Source: Vanilla planifolia
Lineage: Eukaryota; Streptophyta; Magnoliopsida; Asparagales; Orchidaceae
NCBI GenBank assembly: GCA_023846275.1
Contig: CM043874.1
Coordinates: 32,343,130-32,407,129 of the forward strand
Length of the DNA stretch: 64,000 bases
Reading direction: 5' to 3'
The notes below the pieces were generated by a model, which saw only the letters and a list, made by a program, of their open reading frames with translations, was not told the origin of the DNA and searched no databases. Within the stretch, counting starts at the first letter, position 1; every line of letters begins with the position of its first letter. A program made the translations under genes and the position numbers. Shown piece by piece: positions 54,067-63,890 of this stretch.

Positions 54067-54083
54067 AAAATATTCATTTTTAG
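54037..54083. repeat. 17-bp direct repeat at the satellite/LINE border
   Basis: AAAATATTCATTTTTAG occurs at 54,037-54,053 and again at 54,067-54,083, separated by a T-rich 13-mer. The first copy is normal satellite. The second abuts the LINE-side sequence. It could be a local slippage duplication or part of an insertion footprint. Confidence 0.85.
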
Positions 54084-54084
54084 A

Positions 54085-54850
54085 GACATAATTGATAGGG
54101 TGCCAAGGGGAATTTAAGAAATATGCTAGAATCCAAGATGGGTTGCTTGCTAGATAATAATTTTGTGGTGTGGCAAGCTGTTGTTGCATCATAGAATTTG
54201 GTAGAGGATTTAAAAAAGAAACAAATGGGTAGGGATGTAGTAATGGGTGGTGGCAATGTTAAATGTTCGTATAATGACTATTATGCTATGAAATAGGTCC
54301 TAAAGGATGGCATTTTGTTAGGAGACAAGCTGCTACTAGAGAAGTACTAGAGAAGGGCATTGTGGATGATTAATTACTATAGGAAATGGATACTACAAGA
54401 AGGCATTTTGTTGGGAGGCAAGGTACTGGATGTGAGGTGCTGGAGAGATGCATTATGGCATGTTAATTACTATATAATGAGGTAAAAATTATTACATGTA
54501 AAAATGGGTGGAGCCTTAATAGATATTGTGCCAAGGGGAGTTTCAATTACTTGTTTGTATTCAATTACATGTAGGTTGAGGTTTTATTAGGTAACAAGCT
54601 GCTACTGTAGAGGTGCTGAAGAGGTGCTTTGTGGCATGCCAAGTGCTGAATGAAATGGGTGCTGCATGTAGACATTTTTCTTGGCGATATGCTACTATTG
54701 GATAGGTGCTGGAGATGTGCATTGTGGCATTTGAATTTTTGTATGAAGATTCCAAAAAATTTTACATGCAAGAGTGAATGGAGACACAATAGGTGTGGTG
54801 CCAAGGTGAATTTCAGCAACAAGATAAAATGCAAGATGACAAGACAAGTT
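54085..54850. repeat. Nested tandem repeat (about 270 bp units with 93 bp subunits)
   Basis: Two levels of repetition are visible. GCATTGTGG-type boxes start at 54,357, 54,450, 54,626 and 54,719, giving two pairs each 93 bp apart. The pairs are offset by 269 bp. The left flank (GGCATTTTGTTAGGAG, 54,309; GGTTTTATTAGGTAAC, 54,579) and the right flank (GTGCCAAGG, 54,526 and 54,797) repeat with the same ~270 bp offset. A further GTGCCAAGGGG lies at about 54,096. Both strands are open for long stretches (for example minus 54,565-55,035), but the peptides simply mirror the repeat, so I do not call a gene. Its position just ahead of a LINE ORF2 suggests a LINE 5' leader or an older repeat. Confidence 0.7.
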
Positions 54851-55256
54851 GCTGGTACTCTTTGTAGTTGGATGAAGATTTGGAGAAGAATGGTGAATGG
54901 TGAACTCCTTATAATGATAAGCACTATTGATAATGTAATATTTTGAAGGATATGTGGAACTATGTGGTTAGTGCCTCTTGAAATGCAAAGCCTGGGAGGG
55001 GAATTGTGTGAGTGCAAAAGGGGAATTGCTACCATTGTTTGGGGATGCTTGGTGCTGCTAGTGAGGGTTGCTGGGTGCTATTGAAGTGGGTGAAGAAGTG
55101 GAGGAATGATCTTTGGTCACCTGAGAGGAGCACTATATATAGTGTAACACTAAATGTTTTTTAATACTATTGCAGTTGGAGGAAATTATTGGAATTGAAG
55201 GCTAGCTTTGAATTATGCCAACATGTTATAAGTGAAAGGCTTTCATATAATCACAA
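54851..55256 (+). other. Leader sequence before LINE ORF2; no ORF1 visible
   Basis: Four hundred bases with no recognisable ORF1 domains (no DUF4283, no zinc knuckle). Either ORF1 has been lost or the element was inserted or rearranged here. A perfect 14-bp palindrome with a TATA core lies at 55,131-55,144. Confidence 0.45.
55131..55144. promoter_or_regulatory. TATA-containing palindrome upstream of LINE ORF2
   Basis: CACTATATATAGTG is a perfect inverted repeat 112 bp before the ORF2 start codon. The TATA core could be a promoter element, but in AT-rich plant DNA this may be chance. Confidence 0.2.
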
Positions 55257-55960
55257 ATGATTAAGTTTATTGTATGGAATATTTGGGGAATAAGAGTCAA
55301 GAAATCAAGGGGATACTTGTAGTGGTTTGTTAGAACATTCGACATTGCAGCGGCGGCTCTTGTTGAAACAAGAGTGGAGCAGTTTAGCAGAAAAGATATA
55401 GATGTGCTGCTTGGTAAACATTGGGAGTTTACGGTGCAACCTTTGACTAAATTGTCTGGAAGTATGGTGATTCTTTGGAAGAGCTGGGTGGATCTTAAAG
55501 TTATTAAGCTTTCATCACAAGTCCTCGTAGTGTAGGCAAGTGTGAGTGATACAAAGATACTAAAATGTTGCATTGTGTTTACTTCCAAGGAGCCTACTAA
55601 GAGGAGAGCTGTATGGGATATCCTAAGTGATGAGGCCAAAAGTGAGGAGCCCATGCTAGTTGTGGGGGATTTCAATGTCATTATCTTACAGTCGGAGAAA
55701 AAAAATTAGGGAAGAGGTTTAGGAGTGGGCTCAGTCGACAAGAAATTTTTGGGATCATGCACTTGGGATATGTTGGCAATAGGTTTACGTGATACAACAG
55801 GAAGGAAAGAAGTGTTAGAATATTGGAGAGGCTTTACAAAGTGTTAATGAATCTCCACAAAATCCAGGCTTTTCCCAAAACTATAGTATCTCATCTGTCA
55901 TGAATTGGATTGGATCACTAACCTTTGCTTATTAAAATGGGTACACCACAGGGATGGTCA
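55257..55960 (+). pseudogene. LINE ORF2 endonuclease domain (apurinic-like, EEP family)
   Basis: ATG at 55,257 opens with MIKFIVWNIWGIR, the typical LINE endonuclease start containing the WN metal-site Asn. ALVETRV at about codons 38-44 carries the metal-binding Glu. LVVGDFNVI near 55,660 supplies the catalytic Asp/Asn of the GDFN motif. The frame runs to a TAG at 55,707 with in-frame stops at codons 22 (55,320) and 93 (55,533). Beyond it, with frame changes, come GYVGNRFT, then YNRKERS and RILERLYKVLMN, then a FPKTIVSHLS segment. These correspond to the family's conserved G-x-x-FTW-x-N, I-x-ERLDR and SHL-x-SDH blocks. This domain would have nicked target DNA to start reverse transcription. 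The third block is degraded around its final His. Confidence 0.85.
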
Positions 55961-56577
55961 CGATAAGAAGGAACCAATTTAAGAGTGCTTGGCTCAGATT
56001 TCCTTAAACTATGGGTGTTATAAACAAAGTGTGGAACAGATCAGCTCGAGGTAATCTCATGGAGAGGCTCTTTACAAAATTTTGTAGATCCTTAGATTCC
56101 TTAAGAAGGTAGAGCAAGACCAAGATTCACAATCATATCTATAGAAATGATGAACTGGAAGACAAAATTTAAGTTCTACAACTTGAGTCTGAGGTAGGTG
56201 TGAATGATGAAGAGCACATCTATCTTAGACATGTTATTTTTTCTTTTCATAGGGCAACTACACTTGACGAGACATGATGGTGGCAAAGAGCAAAGATTCA
56301 TTGGGGTTAACTAGGGGATTATAACACTAGGTACTTCCAAGATACTATAACTTCTAAATGGAGGGATAATCATATATTGTATTTGAAGGATGATAAGAGA
56401 GAAGTAGTTAGCCCTATAGAGAATATAAAATTTTCTTGGCTAAATATTTTAAGAAGTGGAACAATAATGATGCGTAGCATCCTCCATTGCATTATCAATC
56501 ATATTGATGTATTGGTAGCAAACAAGAAAGAATGATTTTCATGTAAGTTACTGAGGGAGTAGTCAAGTGTTCCATCA
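55961..56577 (+). pseudogene. LINE ORF2 linker between endonuclease and reverse transcriptase
   Basis: A frame-shifting segment that keeps the characteristic plant LINE block at about 56,270-56,440. It reads WWQRAKIHW, then LGDYNTRYFQ, TSKWRDNHI and LYLKDDKREVV, matching the family pattern of W-R-Q-(K/R)-S-R-x-x-W, GD-x-NT-x-FFH, RR-x-N-x-I and L. Stops interrupt it at the third codon of the block (TGA) and again where GGT is followed by TAA. No enzymatic role is assigned to this part in the family; it links the two catalytic domains. Confidence 0.78.
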
Positions 56578-57526
56578 AATCAATCAAAAAGAACAAGACA
56601 CCCAAGATGGATGGGGTCATTGGGGAGTTTATACAAGGATGATGGGATATCACTCAGGGTGATATTGTTAGAGGTTTATTAAAATTGTTTCATGATAGAT
56701 AAATGCCAAAAGCTTGGAAATATAGTCTCATTATGCTTATTCTAAAAGTATAATGCACAAATAGAAAAAATAGTTTAGGCTTTAACATTGTGTAATGTTA
56801 TATATAAAATTGTGGCAAAGATCTTAGTGGCAAGATTGAAGAATGTTTTACCTGGGATCATTTTTAAGGAATGATGAGCATTTATGTTTGGAAAATCTAT
56901 CACAGATAATATCTCTATTGCTCAAGAAATGGCAACCTTAATGCACTCTTCTGCATCGAAAGAGGGTCTTATGGTAATTAAGGTGGATATAGAACAAGCA
57001 TCTGATAAGGTAAGATGGAAGTTTAATATTGATATGATGACATTCTTGGGTTTTCCTTCATTATTGTGTGTGTGGGTGAATACTAGTATCTCATCTCCAT
57101 GGTTTGGGGTGCTATTGAATGGGGTCAGACACCCATGGATATAGGCCATTAGAGGCTTGAGGCAAGGGTGCCCATTGTTATCTTATCTATTTATCATTAC
57201 ATCAAAATTGTTTTCTTGGCTTGTGGGGAGGTATGAAACTATAGCAACATTAGGGTTTTGTTATGGGCCATCCTCCCTAATCTTTTGACACTTACGTGAT
57301 TCTATATGCATCTACTACATGTGCTTTTGCTAGGTCTGTGAGACCAATTATGGACAAATATAGGAAGCACTCAAAGGAGAAGGTAAAACTTGCTAAAGTT
57401 AGAGTCTACTTTAGCATTGGTATGTTGGGTAAAAGAAGAAAAATGGTGGCTAAAAAAATTCATACGATCCAGCAAAAAAATATCTACTATTTAGGGGTGC
57501 CCATTTTGACAAAATTTCTAAGCTAA
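56578..57526 (+). pseudogene. LINE ORF2 reverse transcriptase domain
   Basis: Finger region: KSIKKNKTPKMDG (family K-x-P-GPDG) at about 56,575-56,615, then WDITQGDIVRG, KLFHDR and MPKAWK. Next, after a frame change, LCNVIYKIVAKILVARLK and LPGIIF near 56,790-56,870, followed by two stops and AFMFGKSITDNISIAQE. Motif A survives as KVDIEQASDKVRW (catalytic Asp kept, usual AYD changed to ASD). Motif B is GLRQGCPLLSYLF near 57,155-57,195. Motif C (YADD) is missing. The sequence around 57,288-57,310 retains the flanks (CACTTACGTG, ATTCTATATG) but only one GAT, with a frame change, so the Asp pair is lost. The C-terminal part VILYASTTCAF to NIYYLGVPIL follows. The enzyme would be inactive. Confidence 0.9.
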
Positions 57527-58600
57527 GGGAATTTCAATTTTATCATTCAAAGAGTGCAAGAATATGTTGCAAATTAGAGAATTAGGTCACTTTCCATGGT
57601 GAGCAGGATTGTTATGACCAATTCAATGTTGACAACCATTCCAAATTTCTAATTAATCTATTATGTGGTGCCAAAGGGGTTGATTAATGAGTTAAAATGT
57701 TGTTTAGAAGATATGTATGGTGTGGTGCAAATGATGGCCATGTAATGCATTATGTGGATTGGAGATCTATCACACTATCAAAAAAAGGGAGAGTTTTGGG
57801 CATCCATGACCTTATTATTTAGCAATGTGCCTTAACTATGAAGTAATGTAGGGGAATCTTGGAAAGTGAGGATTGTTTGTGGGAGGAGCTGATGAGGATA
57901 AAATATTTGATGGGACAAAAGATGGATGGTGTTCTATGAAGTGCTTCGCAAGCCTATAGACTCATTAAGGAGGCAATGCCATAGACTATTTCCAATTTTG
58001 TGTGGAGAATTAGAGAGGGCATTGATGTGTGTTTTGTTCAAGACAATTGTCTTGTATTTTTTTCAATTAAGTGGTGGCCAACATACATAAATATGGGGTT
58101 GAGTGGTGAAATACAATTCAAGGATACATTATTAAGCATAGGGAATGGGATGTGTGCAAAGTCAAGGCTTGGGCTAATGATTTGTTGCTTGATAGGGTGC
58201 TGCTTCTCCCTTGGGTGTTGGAAAGAAGCAAGGATAGACTACTGTAAGAGCAAATCAAAACTGTGGAAGTGAATAATTCTAGCCTTTACTCCATAATGAT
58301 TCAAGCTAAAATTTTGGGCAATGCTAGGAACTCATGGGTTATTCTAAGTATGGTTGGATTTAGAAGCTTAATGTGTTGCTTAAAGTGAAGCTTTTGACTT
58401 GGAATTGATCAAAAACTATATCCCTACTACTACATGGTTGGTGAAGAGGAGAATTATGAAGAGTAATAACTGCATTTGGGCTGTAATGAGGTTAAAGCAA
58501 TACAACATTTGTTGTGTGATTGTTGGAAGGCTAGGGTGATTTGAAATGTGCATTTCATGTAGGAGGCTGCTATAGCACTTGACTAGAGTAAGTATAGCAA
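57527..58600 (+). pseudogene. LINE ORF2 thumb and zinc-binding region
   Basis: Continuation of the same ORF2 in shifting frames. FNFIIQRVQEYVAN, then SLSMVSRIVMTNS, TTIPNF and PKGLINELK match the family's F-x-FI-x-RV, LS-x-AGR and PK blocks. WCGANDGHVMHYVDWRSI and GILESEDCLWEEL follow. Near 58,395-58,560 the relics KVKLLTWN, NNCIW, then (after a 1-base loss) CNEVKAIQHLLCDCWKAR keep the Cys/His spacing of the zinc-binding domain of plant reverse transcriptases (PF13966). The region has numerous stops and cannot encode a working protein. Confidence 0.72.
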
Positions 58601-58861
58601 TAGCAATAATATGATCTTATGGAATGTTTAGAGTAGCTTGGAGACCAATAAATTGAATCATGGTGATGTGATGAAGAAAGTTGCACTTGCTGCAATAGCT
58701 TTCTACTACATTTGGATCAATAGAAACTTGAAGAAACATAATAAACAAGTCATGAACAATGTTGTTTTGTTGAGGAAGACTAAACTTGACATAGGGGCAG
58801 CATTTAAACAATGTAATTTTGATTCATCCATGTCCTCCAGAATCCACACAACTCACATAGG

Positions 58862-59221
58862 TTGAATGTAGCTTCAATTTGGGCTTCTCTTCCAACTGGA
58901 TGGATTAAATTTAATTATGATGAGACTATTTGTGGAGATGTTGTGGGGCTTGGGATTGTTGTTAGAGACCATCTTGGTAAAGCACTTCTTGTTTTAAGTA
59001 AAAGTGTATATTCTCAGGCAAGCATTTCTATGGAGGTTCATGCCATATTAGAGGCCCTTAGATTTCTCAAGCCAAAGCTCATGGTCTTTCATGTTGTCGA
59101 GATCCACTCGGGTTCTACTATGGAAATTAAGGTTTGTAATATCCTGTCACCTTCATGTGGAGATAGATATAGGGACACTCTTATGCACGTTCAAAACAAG
59201 GATGCTTTTTTGTTGACTTAA
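58862..59221 (+). pseudogene. LINE ORF2 RNase H-like domain (RVT_3 type)
   Basis: The longest uninterrupted piece of the element, 119 codons. It reads PTGWIKFNYDETICGD, GLGIVVRDHLGKAL and SMEVHAILEALRF, matching the plant RVT_3 fold. The family's first catalytic Asp corresponds to the D of NYDE, and the second acidic residue to the E of MEVHA. A region equivalent to the third (VEIHSGS, usually VE-x-DS) has lost its Asp to His. It ends at a TAA at 59,219. RNase H would remove the RNA strand after reverse transcription. Its open frame probably reflects chance preservation, since the rest of ORF2 is destroyed. Confidence 0.85.
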
Positions 59222-60929
59222 TATTGGCAAGGCAATTGTCCTATGCACTGAGAGCAAACCATGCATGCTTTTCTAATTTTACTTTGGACTAGGGTATGAC
59301 CCTTCCCAAACCTCTTTTGATGCTGTTGTTTTTGAACTTTTTATTTGATCCTCCATAGAGGGTCTTTTGTAGGCTATTTCCATTAATATATTATCAGGGA
59401 AACCCAAAGACTATGGGATTGAGGCAGAAATTTGGAGTGGAGGGAGATTTAAAATTCTTGACAACAGGAAGGCCAGTGGTGGGTTTTATGTGGCGATGTT
59501 GATGTCAAGCTGGTGAGTGTGATGTGGCTATGAACGTCATGTGAGCTTTTTACGAGCATTTTTGGTTGTGCTCCATTATGGAGGCGACGATTGGCATGGG
59601 TTCTAGATGGAATGGAATATTATATAAATTGATGGTGGGAATTAAAAATTTTGATGGTGCTGCATGCTAGAGGTTTGGAAAGAATAAGTGCGGCTATGAA
59701 TTTCTTACTGATGGGGCTCCAATTGAATTTGCTATATCACCCATGATCACTGGAATAGTGAAATCAAAATTTCTTGTGGTAATAACTATGGGAGATGAGT
59801 ATTCAAAACTACTAAATTAAATCAACCACCTACTTGATGTTAAGCTTAATTGTGCACTTTGAACAATGAACTACTTTTTCCCCACAACAAAATGTAAATT
59901 GCATATTCTCATGGTGTCTTGCTTAACATAATTACAGGAATATTGTTTCTTAAGCTGCAATCAATTATTGTTGTTTGTTTTCACTGTTCAAAAGTTTGTC
60001 TCAATTCAATTAGCATATTTTTATGCTTGTTAAAATAGATTGTTGAGGAATCCTTAATTTATATTGGTGTATGTTGCATCCATAGTATATGTTAAAACTA
60101 CTGTGAGCTATTGCTATGTAATTGCAGATTTGCAAATTGCTTGTGAATTACTGTGTGTGGCTGACTGTGACTACGCAAATTATATATGTTTACTTATGCT
60201 AAATGTGCATTGTGCTCTTGTGAACTGTTTGTTGAGGAATCATTGATTCAATTGGGTGTATTGCATCCTCACTATATACTAAAATTGATGTGAAGAATAT
60301 CTTTCGAATTCCGGTGTGAATGCAAATTTTTTGGTTACTGAAATTGCAAAGCAACTATCGAATTTAGTGTTTTTGTAAATTGGCTATTTGTGTATGGTTG
60401 GAATTGGCAAAGAGTTCTTATTGTCGTGATCGAAATTGGTGGAAATTATTGGAAGCAAATCATGAAAGCATAATAAAAACCAAAGCTCTAATTCAGTTAT
60501 CACCAAAGCATATTGAAATTGAGGGTTGCAGCCATAATGCTAATTCTACTAGTAGAATATTGTACTTGTCATTATTACATTAGGGACTAAGAATGCATGT
60601 GTTAATACTGAATTGAATGATAGTGGGGAAACAAAAAAATCTTAATATAATGAAGTTGGCAAAGAATTATTTACTTCACATGAGAAGGAAGAAGAAAATG
60701 CTACTTTCAACATAGCTATGGAGTGTGAAATTTTGAAGGCTACAAACTACAAATAAAAAAGTGTGTTGGGAACTCAAGTGAATAATGACTCACTACTAGA
60801 GTGTATTAATATCTCAAACAATCTTGTGGTTGATGGGAGGAAGAACTCTAGATACACCAAGGAATTAAGGTTGTAGTAGCGAAGATGTGGTTGTTGGGAT
60901 TGCACAACAATAGCGACATTCTTAATTCT
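59222..60929 (+). other. Sequence between two LINE remnants; local 189-bp-spaced repeat
   Basis: No recognisable protein. A direct repeat begins TGTTGAGGAATC at 60,041 and at 60,230 and runs about 65 bases (both end in AAAACTACTGTGA / AAAATTGATGTGA). This indicates a diverged tandem duplication with a 189-bp offset. An open frame at 60,380-60,583 has no known domain. The part before about 59,400 may be the 3' untranslated region of the upstream LINE. Confidence 0.5.
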
Positions 60930-62220
60930 AAAATTAAATTTGTTACGTCGATAATGATGAAAAGAAACAACAGGATGTTAAGGATGGTTTGGAATAAGAG
61001 GAGGAAAAGCAAAGCAAAGTAACCTTCAGCGATGTATTGTTAATAGCTGGTAAGATGAAGATAGTGGGTATGGATGTTATGGAATGGCATTCATATATAG
61101 ATGTTGAAAACTTAGCTCCAAAGAAGGTAGATTTCATTATGCATGATGAAATCCTTATGTTTATTATAACTTGTTAGATGAAGATTAAATTCCATAAGTA
61201 TGATTTGGTGGGTAGAATTTATGGCGATGACTTACCATTCTACGTGATTGCAAAGTTTCTACAAAGGAGATGGGCTATCTTAACGACTTCAGAATCTTAG
61301 ACTTGCCTACTTCATGCTTTTCTTTGCATTTTCAAACATTGGAGGAGAGGAATATTATATGGCTTAGGGGCCTTGGTAGATGGCTGGCTAGGAAATTGGG
61401 TTGGATATTTGGAGTCTTGATTTTAGTCTTGCACTAAATGCTATTACGTGCACCTTTATGTGGGTGAGATTTCTAGCTCTCCCATTGCCATACTAGGACA
61501 CAAAAAACATAATGTAGATTACCAAGGAGGTTGATGATCCAATCTTATTAGATGGATGGACTACAGACTTTCATAGATTTTCTTATGCCTGGGTTTATGT
61601 AAGAATAGATCTTTCAAGAGCATTGAAGTCAGGTATGTGACTAAGCGAGCACCTAGAGATGAATTATCGAAGATTTCAATATGAAGGACTTCCTTGCTTG
61701 TGCTTTGAGTGTGGACATGTTAGTTACACCATAGAGAATTGCTCATTAAGGAAAATATGAAGAGTTAAGTGATGGGAAGGTGAATGCAAAATCAGTGGGT
61801 ACAAGTGAAGCTGGTAAGGACACCATTTGGGTGAAGCCAAAGAATGTTGTAGAAGAAATAAAGAATAACAAAGGATTGGGTCCTTATATGCTTGGGAAAC
61901 CAAGGAAGAGGAGGGTGACAATGCTGGGATAGCAAAGAGACTCCAAACTATGAAGCATGCATAGTAGTTAGTGGGAAGGGAGTAAAGTAAACATTAAATA
62001 AGAGGTACCAAGCAAGTTAGCAAGAGTGGAATTACATCCAAACCAGAGAGAAAGGACCTAATCAAGGAAGAGTAGCTTCCAAAAATTGCAAGGAAAACAT
62101 AGGATTCTTGTAGTGATGGTAAGAAGGAAATAAATAAGCAGAGTGTGGTGACTTAGGAAAACTATGATGAGGGAGGGGTGTAGTTAGAAGACAGTACAGC
62201 TAACAATATTAAAGAAATCA
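60930..62220 (+). pseudogene. Second LINE remnant: ORF1 (DUF4283 plus zinc knuckle)
   Basis: A decayed nucleic-acid-binding ORF1 of a plant LINE, in shifting frames. VTFSDVLL near 61,020 resembles the start region. KYDLVGRIYGDDLPFYVIAK near 61,200-61,255 followed by LQRRW is the core of DUF4283. Later blocks are LGWIFGV / ESWDFSLALNAITCTFMWVR, then KEVDDPILLDGWT and FSYAWVYVRIDLSRALKSG near 61,580-61,640. YEGLPCLCFECGHVSYTIENC at about 61,686-61,742 is the zinc knuckle (C-x2-C-x4-H-x4-C) with its His changed to Tyr (TAC for CAC). The tail to about 62,220 is low-complexity. It is preceded, not followed, by an ORF2, so it belongs to a different insertion from the upstream element. Its own ORF2 is absent. 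Confidence 0.82.
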
Positions 62221-62401
62221 ATTATAGGGAGATTGCTTACTCTCCTTGGTAGGCTCCTTAAAGATAATGTGTGAAATTGTTGATAGTATTAAGAGTATAT
62301 CATCTCAGGTGTTGTATTTCATGGGCTGCATAATAAAGAATGTATGGCTACTATGTATGTTGGGTTTGGGTGATGGCTGTGGTTTTAGTGGTTATTGGTT
62401 A

Positions 62402-62600
62402 TGTTGGCAAACTAGATGCAATTGTAGTATAATAGAACGTCTAACATGTGAATAATGCATATGTGAATGAGAGAATTGTTATCTTACTTTACCTACACAA
62501 TATATTTGAATTATGAAGACTCTTATAACTAAAGGGAACCATTTTAAATTGAAGACATTTGATGTTATTGGCTATTAGTTGCTATGGATTTATGTTGTTA
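62402..62600 (+). repeat. Direct repeat, copy 1 (~200 bp)
   Basis: Begins TGTTGGCAAACTAGATGCAA and ends near GGATTTATGT. It aligns over its whole length with the sequence 704 bp downstream, with point differences and small indels; both share AACTAGATGCAATTGTAGT, AGGGAACCATTTTAA and AAGACATTT. Confidence 0.85.
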
Positions 62601-63105
62601 TGGAGTCCAAGTGTTGGTGCATAAATGGCCTATATATGATTGACTACACAATCCAAGCTAGGATGCTACAACTAAGTGTGAGCAAGAAGGGGAGTGTTGC
62701 ATATGTGCTCAGGTGGGTAGTATTACTGGGGTGACGTCTCTAGGGTTTAATGTGAATGGGTTCTACATTCACTTGGATTGGAATTCTACTATGTTAACCA
62801 ATACCATGCATGTAGAGGTAAGTAAATTAAATGGGAATTTAGTCGTAGTTGACTACAAAAATTGTTGGAATGAGTAGAAGAGCTAGAAGATAGTATATGC
62901 GCATGATTAGGTTAACTGGAATGTAGATGTATCCATTTGTTGTAATACAATTATGCTTGGCTTTTGCAATAATGTTAAATCTCTATTGCAAGTCAATGTA
63001 AGTATGGGGATAGAGGTGATTGGCATGGGAAATAAACCATGGTTGAACATAATTGTCATTGGGATGACTGGAATAGTAGATTGTTGGTTGTGGTGGGTGC
63101 TATTA
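62601..63105. other. Sequence between the two direct-repeat copies
   Basis: Five hundred bases with no reading frame of note. I looked for a tRNA-complementary primer site after copy 1 and a polypurine tract before copy 2, as expected for a small LTR element, and found neither. Confidence 0.45.
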
Positions 63106-63302
63106 TGATGGGAAACTAGATGCAATTGTAGTATAATGAAACCTCTAATATGGCAACAATGAAAATATGAATGGAAGAATTACTATCTTACTTTACCTAA
63201 ACAACATATTTGTATTGTGGAGACTCCTACAACTAGAGGGAACCATTTTAAGTTAAAGACATTTCATGCTATAGGCTACTGGATGCCACGGGTTTATGTC
63301 CT
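63106..63302 (+). repeat. Direct repeat, copy 2 (~200 bp)
   Basis: Begins TGATGGGAAACTAGATGCAA and ends near GGGTTTATGT. It is the partner of the copy at 62,402. The pair could be the ends of a small retroelement or simply a 704-bp tandem duplication. The mitochondrial-like sequence starts soon after its end. Confidence 0.85.
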
Positions 63303-63855
63303 TACCTTCAAAAGAGGGGAGTATGAAGCGTAGGAAACTATGCAAGTGTATGATCAAGGATGTGACCTAAAGGAGTGGTGGCAAAGCTCATGATTGTTCA
63401 ACCCGAGTGAACTATTCTTAGACACTTCGTTAAACGATACCGATCTAGGAGAGGAGCTATTGGATGAGCGAGCTTCCCCTTTAGATTCACGGAATGTGAT
63501 CTGGCACATGATGGGAGTTTGTGTGCCTCATTAGGTAAGAGATCACCAGACTATAACACAAAATCATCTTTTCTTGCTGCCATGGGGTCAACCTGTAAAT
63601 AAGGTAAACCCAATGGGGACAAAAAAATTAGGAGGGTATAGCATTAGGTAGAAGATGATCCAAAAAACGAAGGCAAATCCAAGCCAAGGCTCCCTCTGGG
63701 AAAATAGGCCCCTCTGGAAATCTTTTGACTCAGATAGTTTGTTGGTGCTGACTTGGATCTCAAGTGATGGAAGAAGGCGGCCAGAAGCAACAAGCAGTCG
63801 CTGTGGAAGCTCTTGGCTAAAGCGCTTACCATGAAGGAAAGGGCCTTTGCCAGTT

Positions 63856-63889
63856 CAACCATATGCAGCGGAACTCTCACGTGCTGTTC
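63856..63889 (+). ncRNA. Group II intron domain V (decayed)
   Basis: A 34-nt stretch from CAACCATATGCAGC to GTGCTGTTC. It aligns without gaps to the standard domain V hairpin, which has the catalytic AGC triad near its 5' end and an apical tetraloop. Here the triad position reads AAC and the tetraloop reads GGAA. Several other differences sit at CG dinucleotides (CGTATG to CATATG, GCG to GCA), as expected from nuclear methylation decay. Such a domain could not be expected to support splicing. Confidence 0.78.
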
Positions 63890-63890
63890 T

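Larger units (their letters stand above)
55257..59400 (+). mobile_element. Decayed plant L1-type LINE, ORF2 region
   Basis: A full-length but dead ORF2 of a plant non-LTR retrotransposon (L1 group, RNase H-bearing). The expected domain order is present: endonuclease, linker, reverse transcriptase, thumb and zinc-binding region, RNase H, over about 3.96 kb, close to the normal length of plant LINE ORF2. The copy has many in-frame stops (first at codon 22) and several frameshifts, and its reverse transcriptase YADD box is destroyed. No poly(A) tail or target-site duplication can be identified. The 3' end is placed near 59,400 only because nothing recognisable follows. ORF1 is not in its expected place upstream. 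Confidence 0.88.

Noticed and set aside
54565..55035. 156-codon minus-strand open frame
   Set aside because: Its peptide repeats follow the underlying 93/270 bp tandem repeat, and the opposite strand is also open. No domain was recognised.
55226..55681. 151-codon minus-strand open frame
   Set aside because: It lies opposite the LINE endonuclease domain, whose + strand reading matches a known family motif by motif.
59580..59830. Apparent third copy of the 62.4/63.1 kb repeat (shared GATTGGCATGGG and CACTGGAATAGT)
   Set aside because: Only two short words match and the sequence between them does not align. Probably chance.
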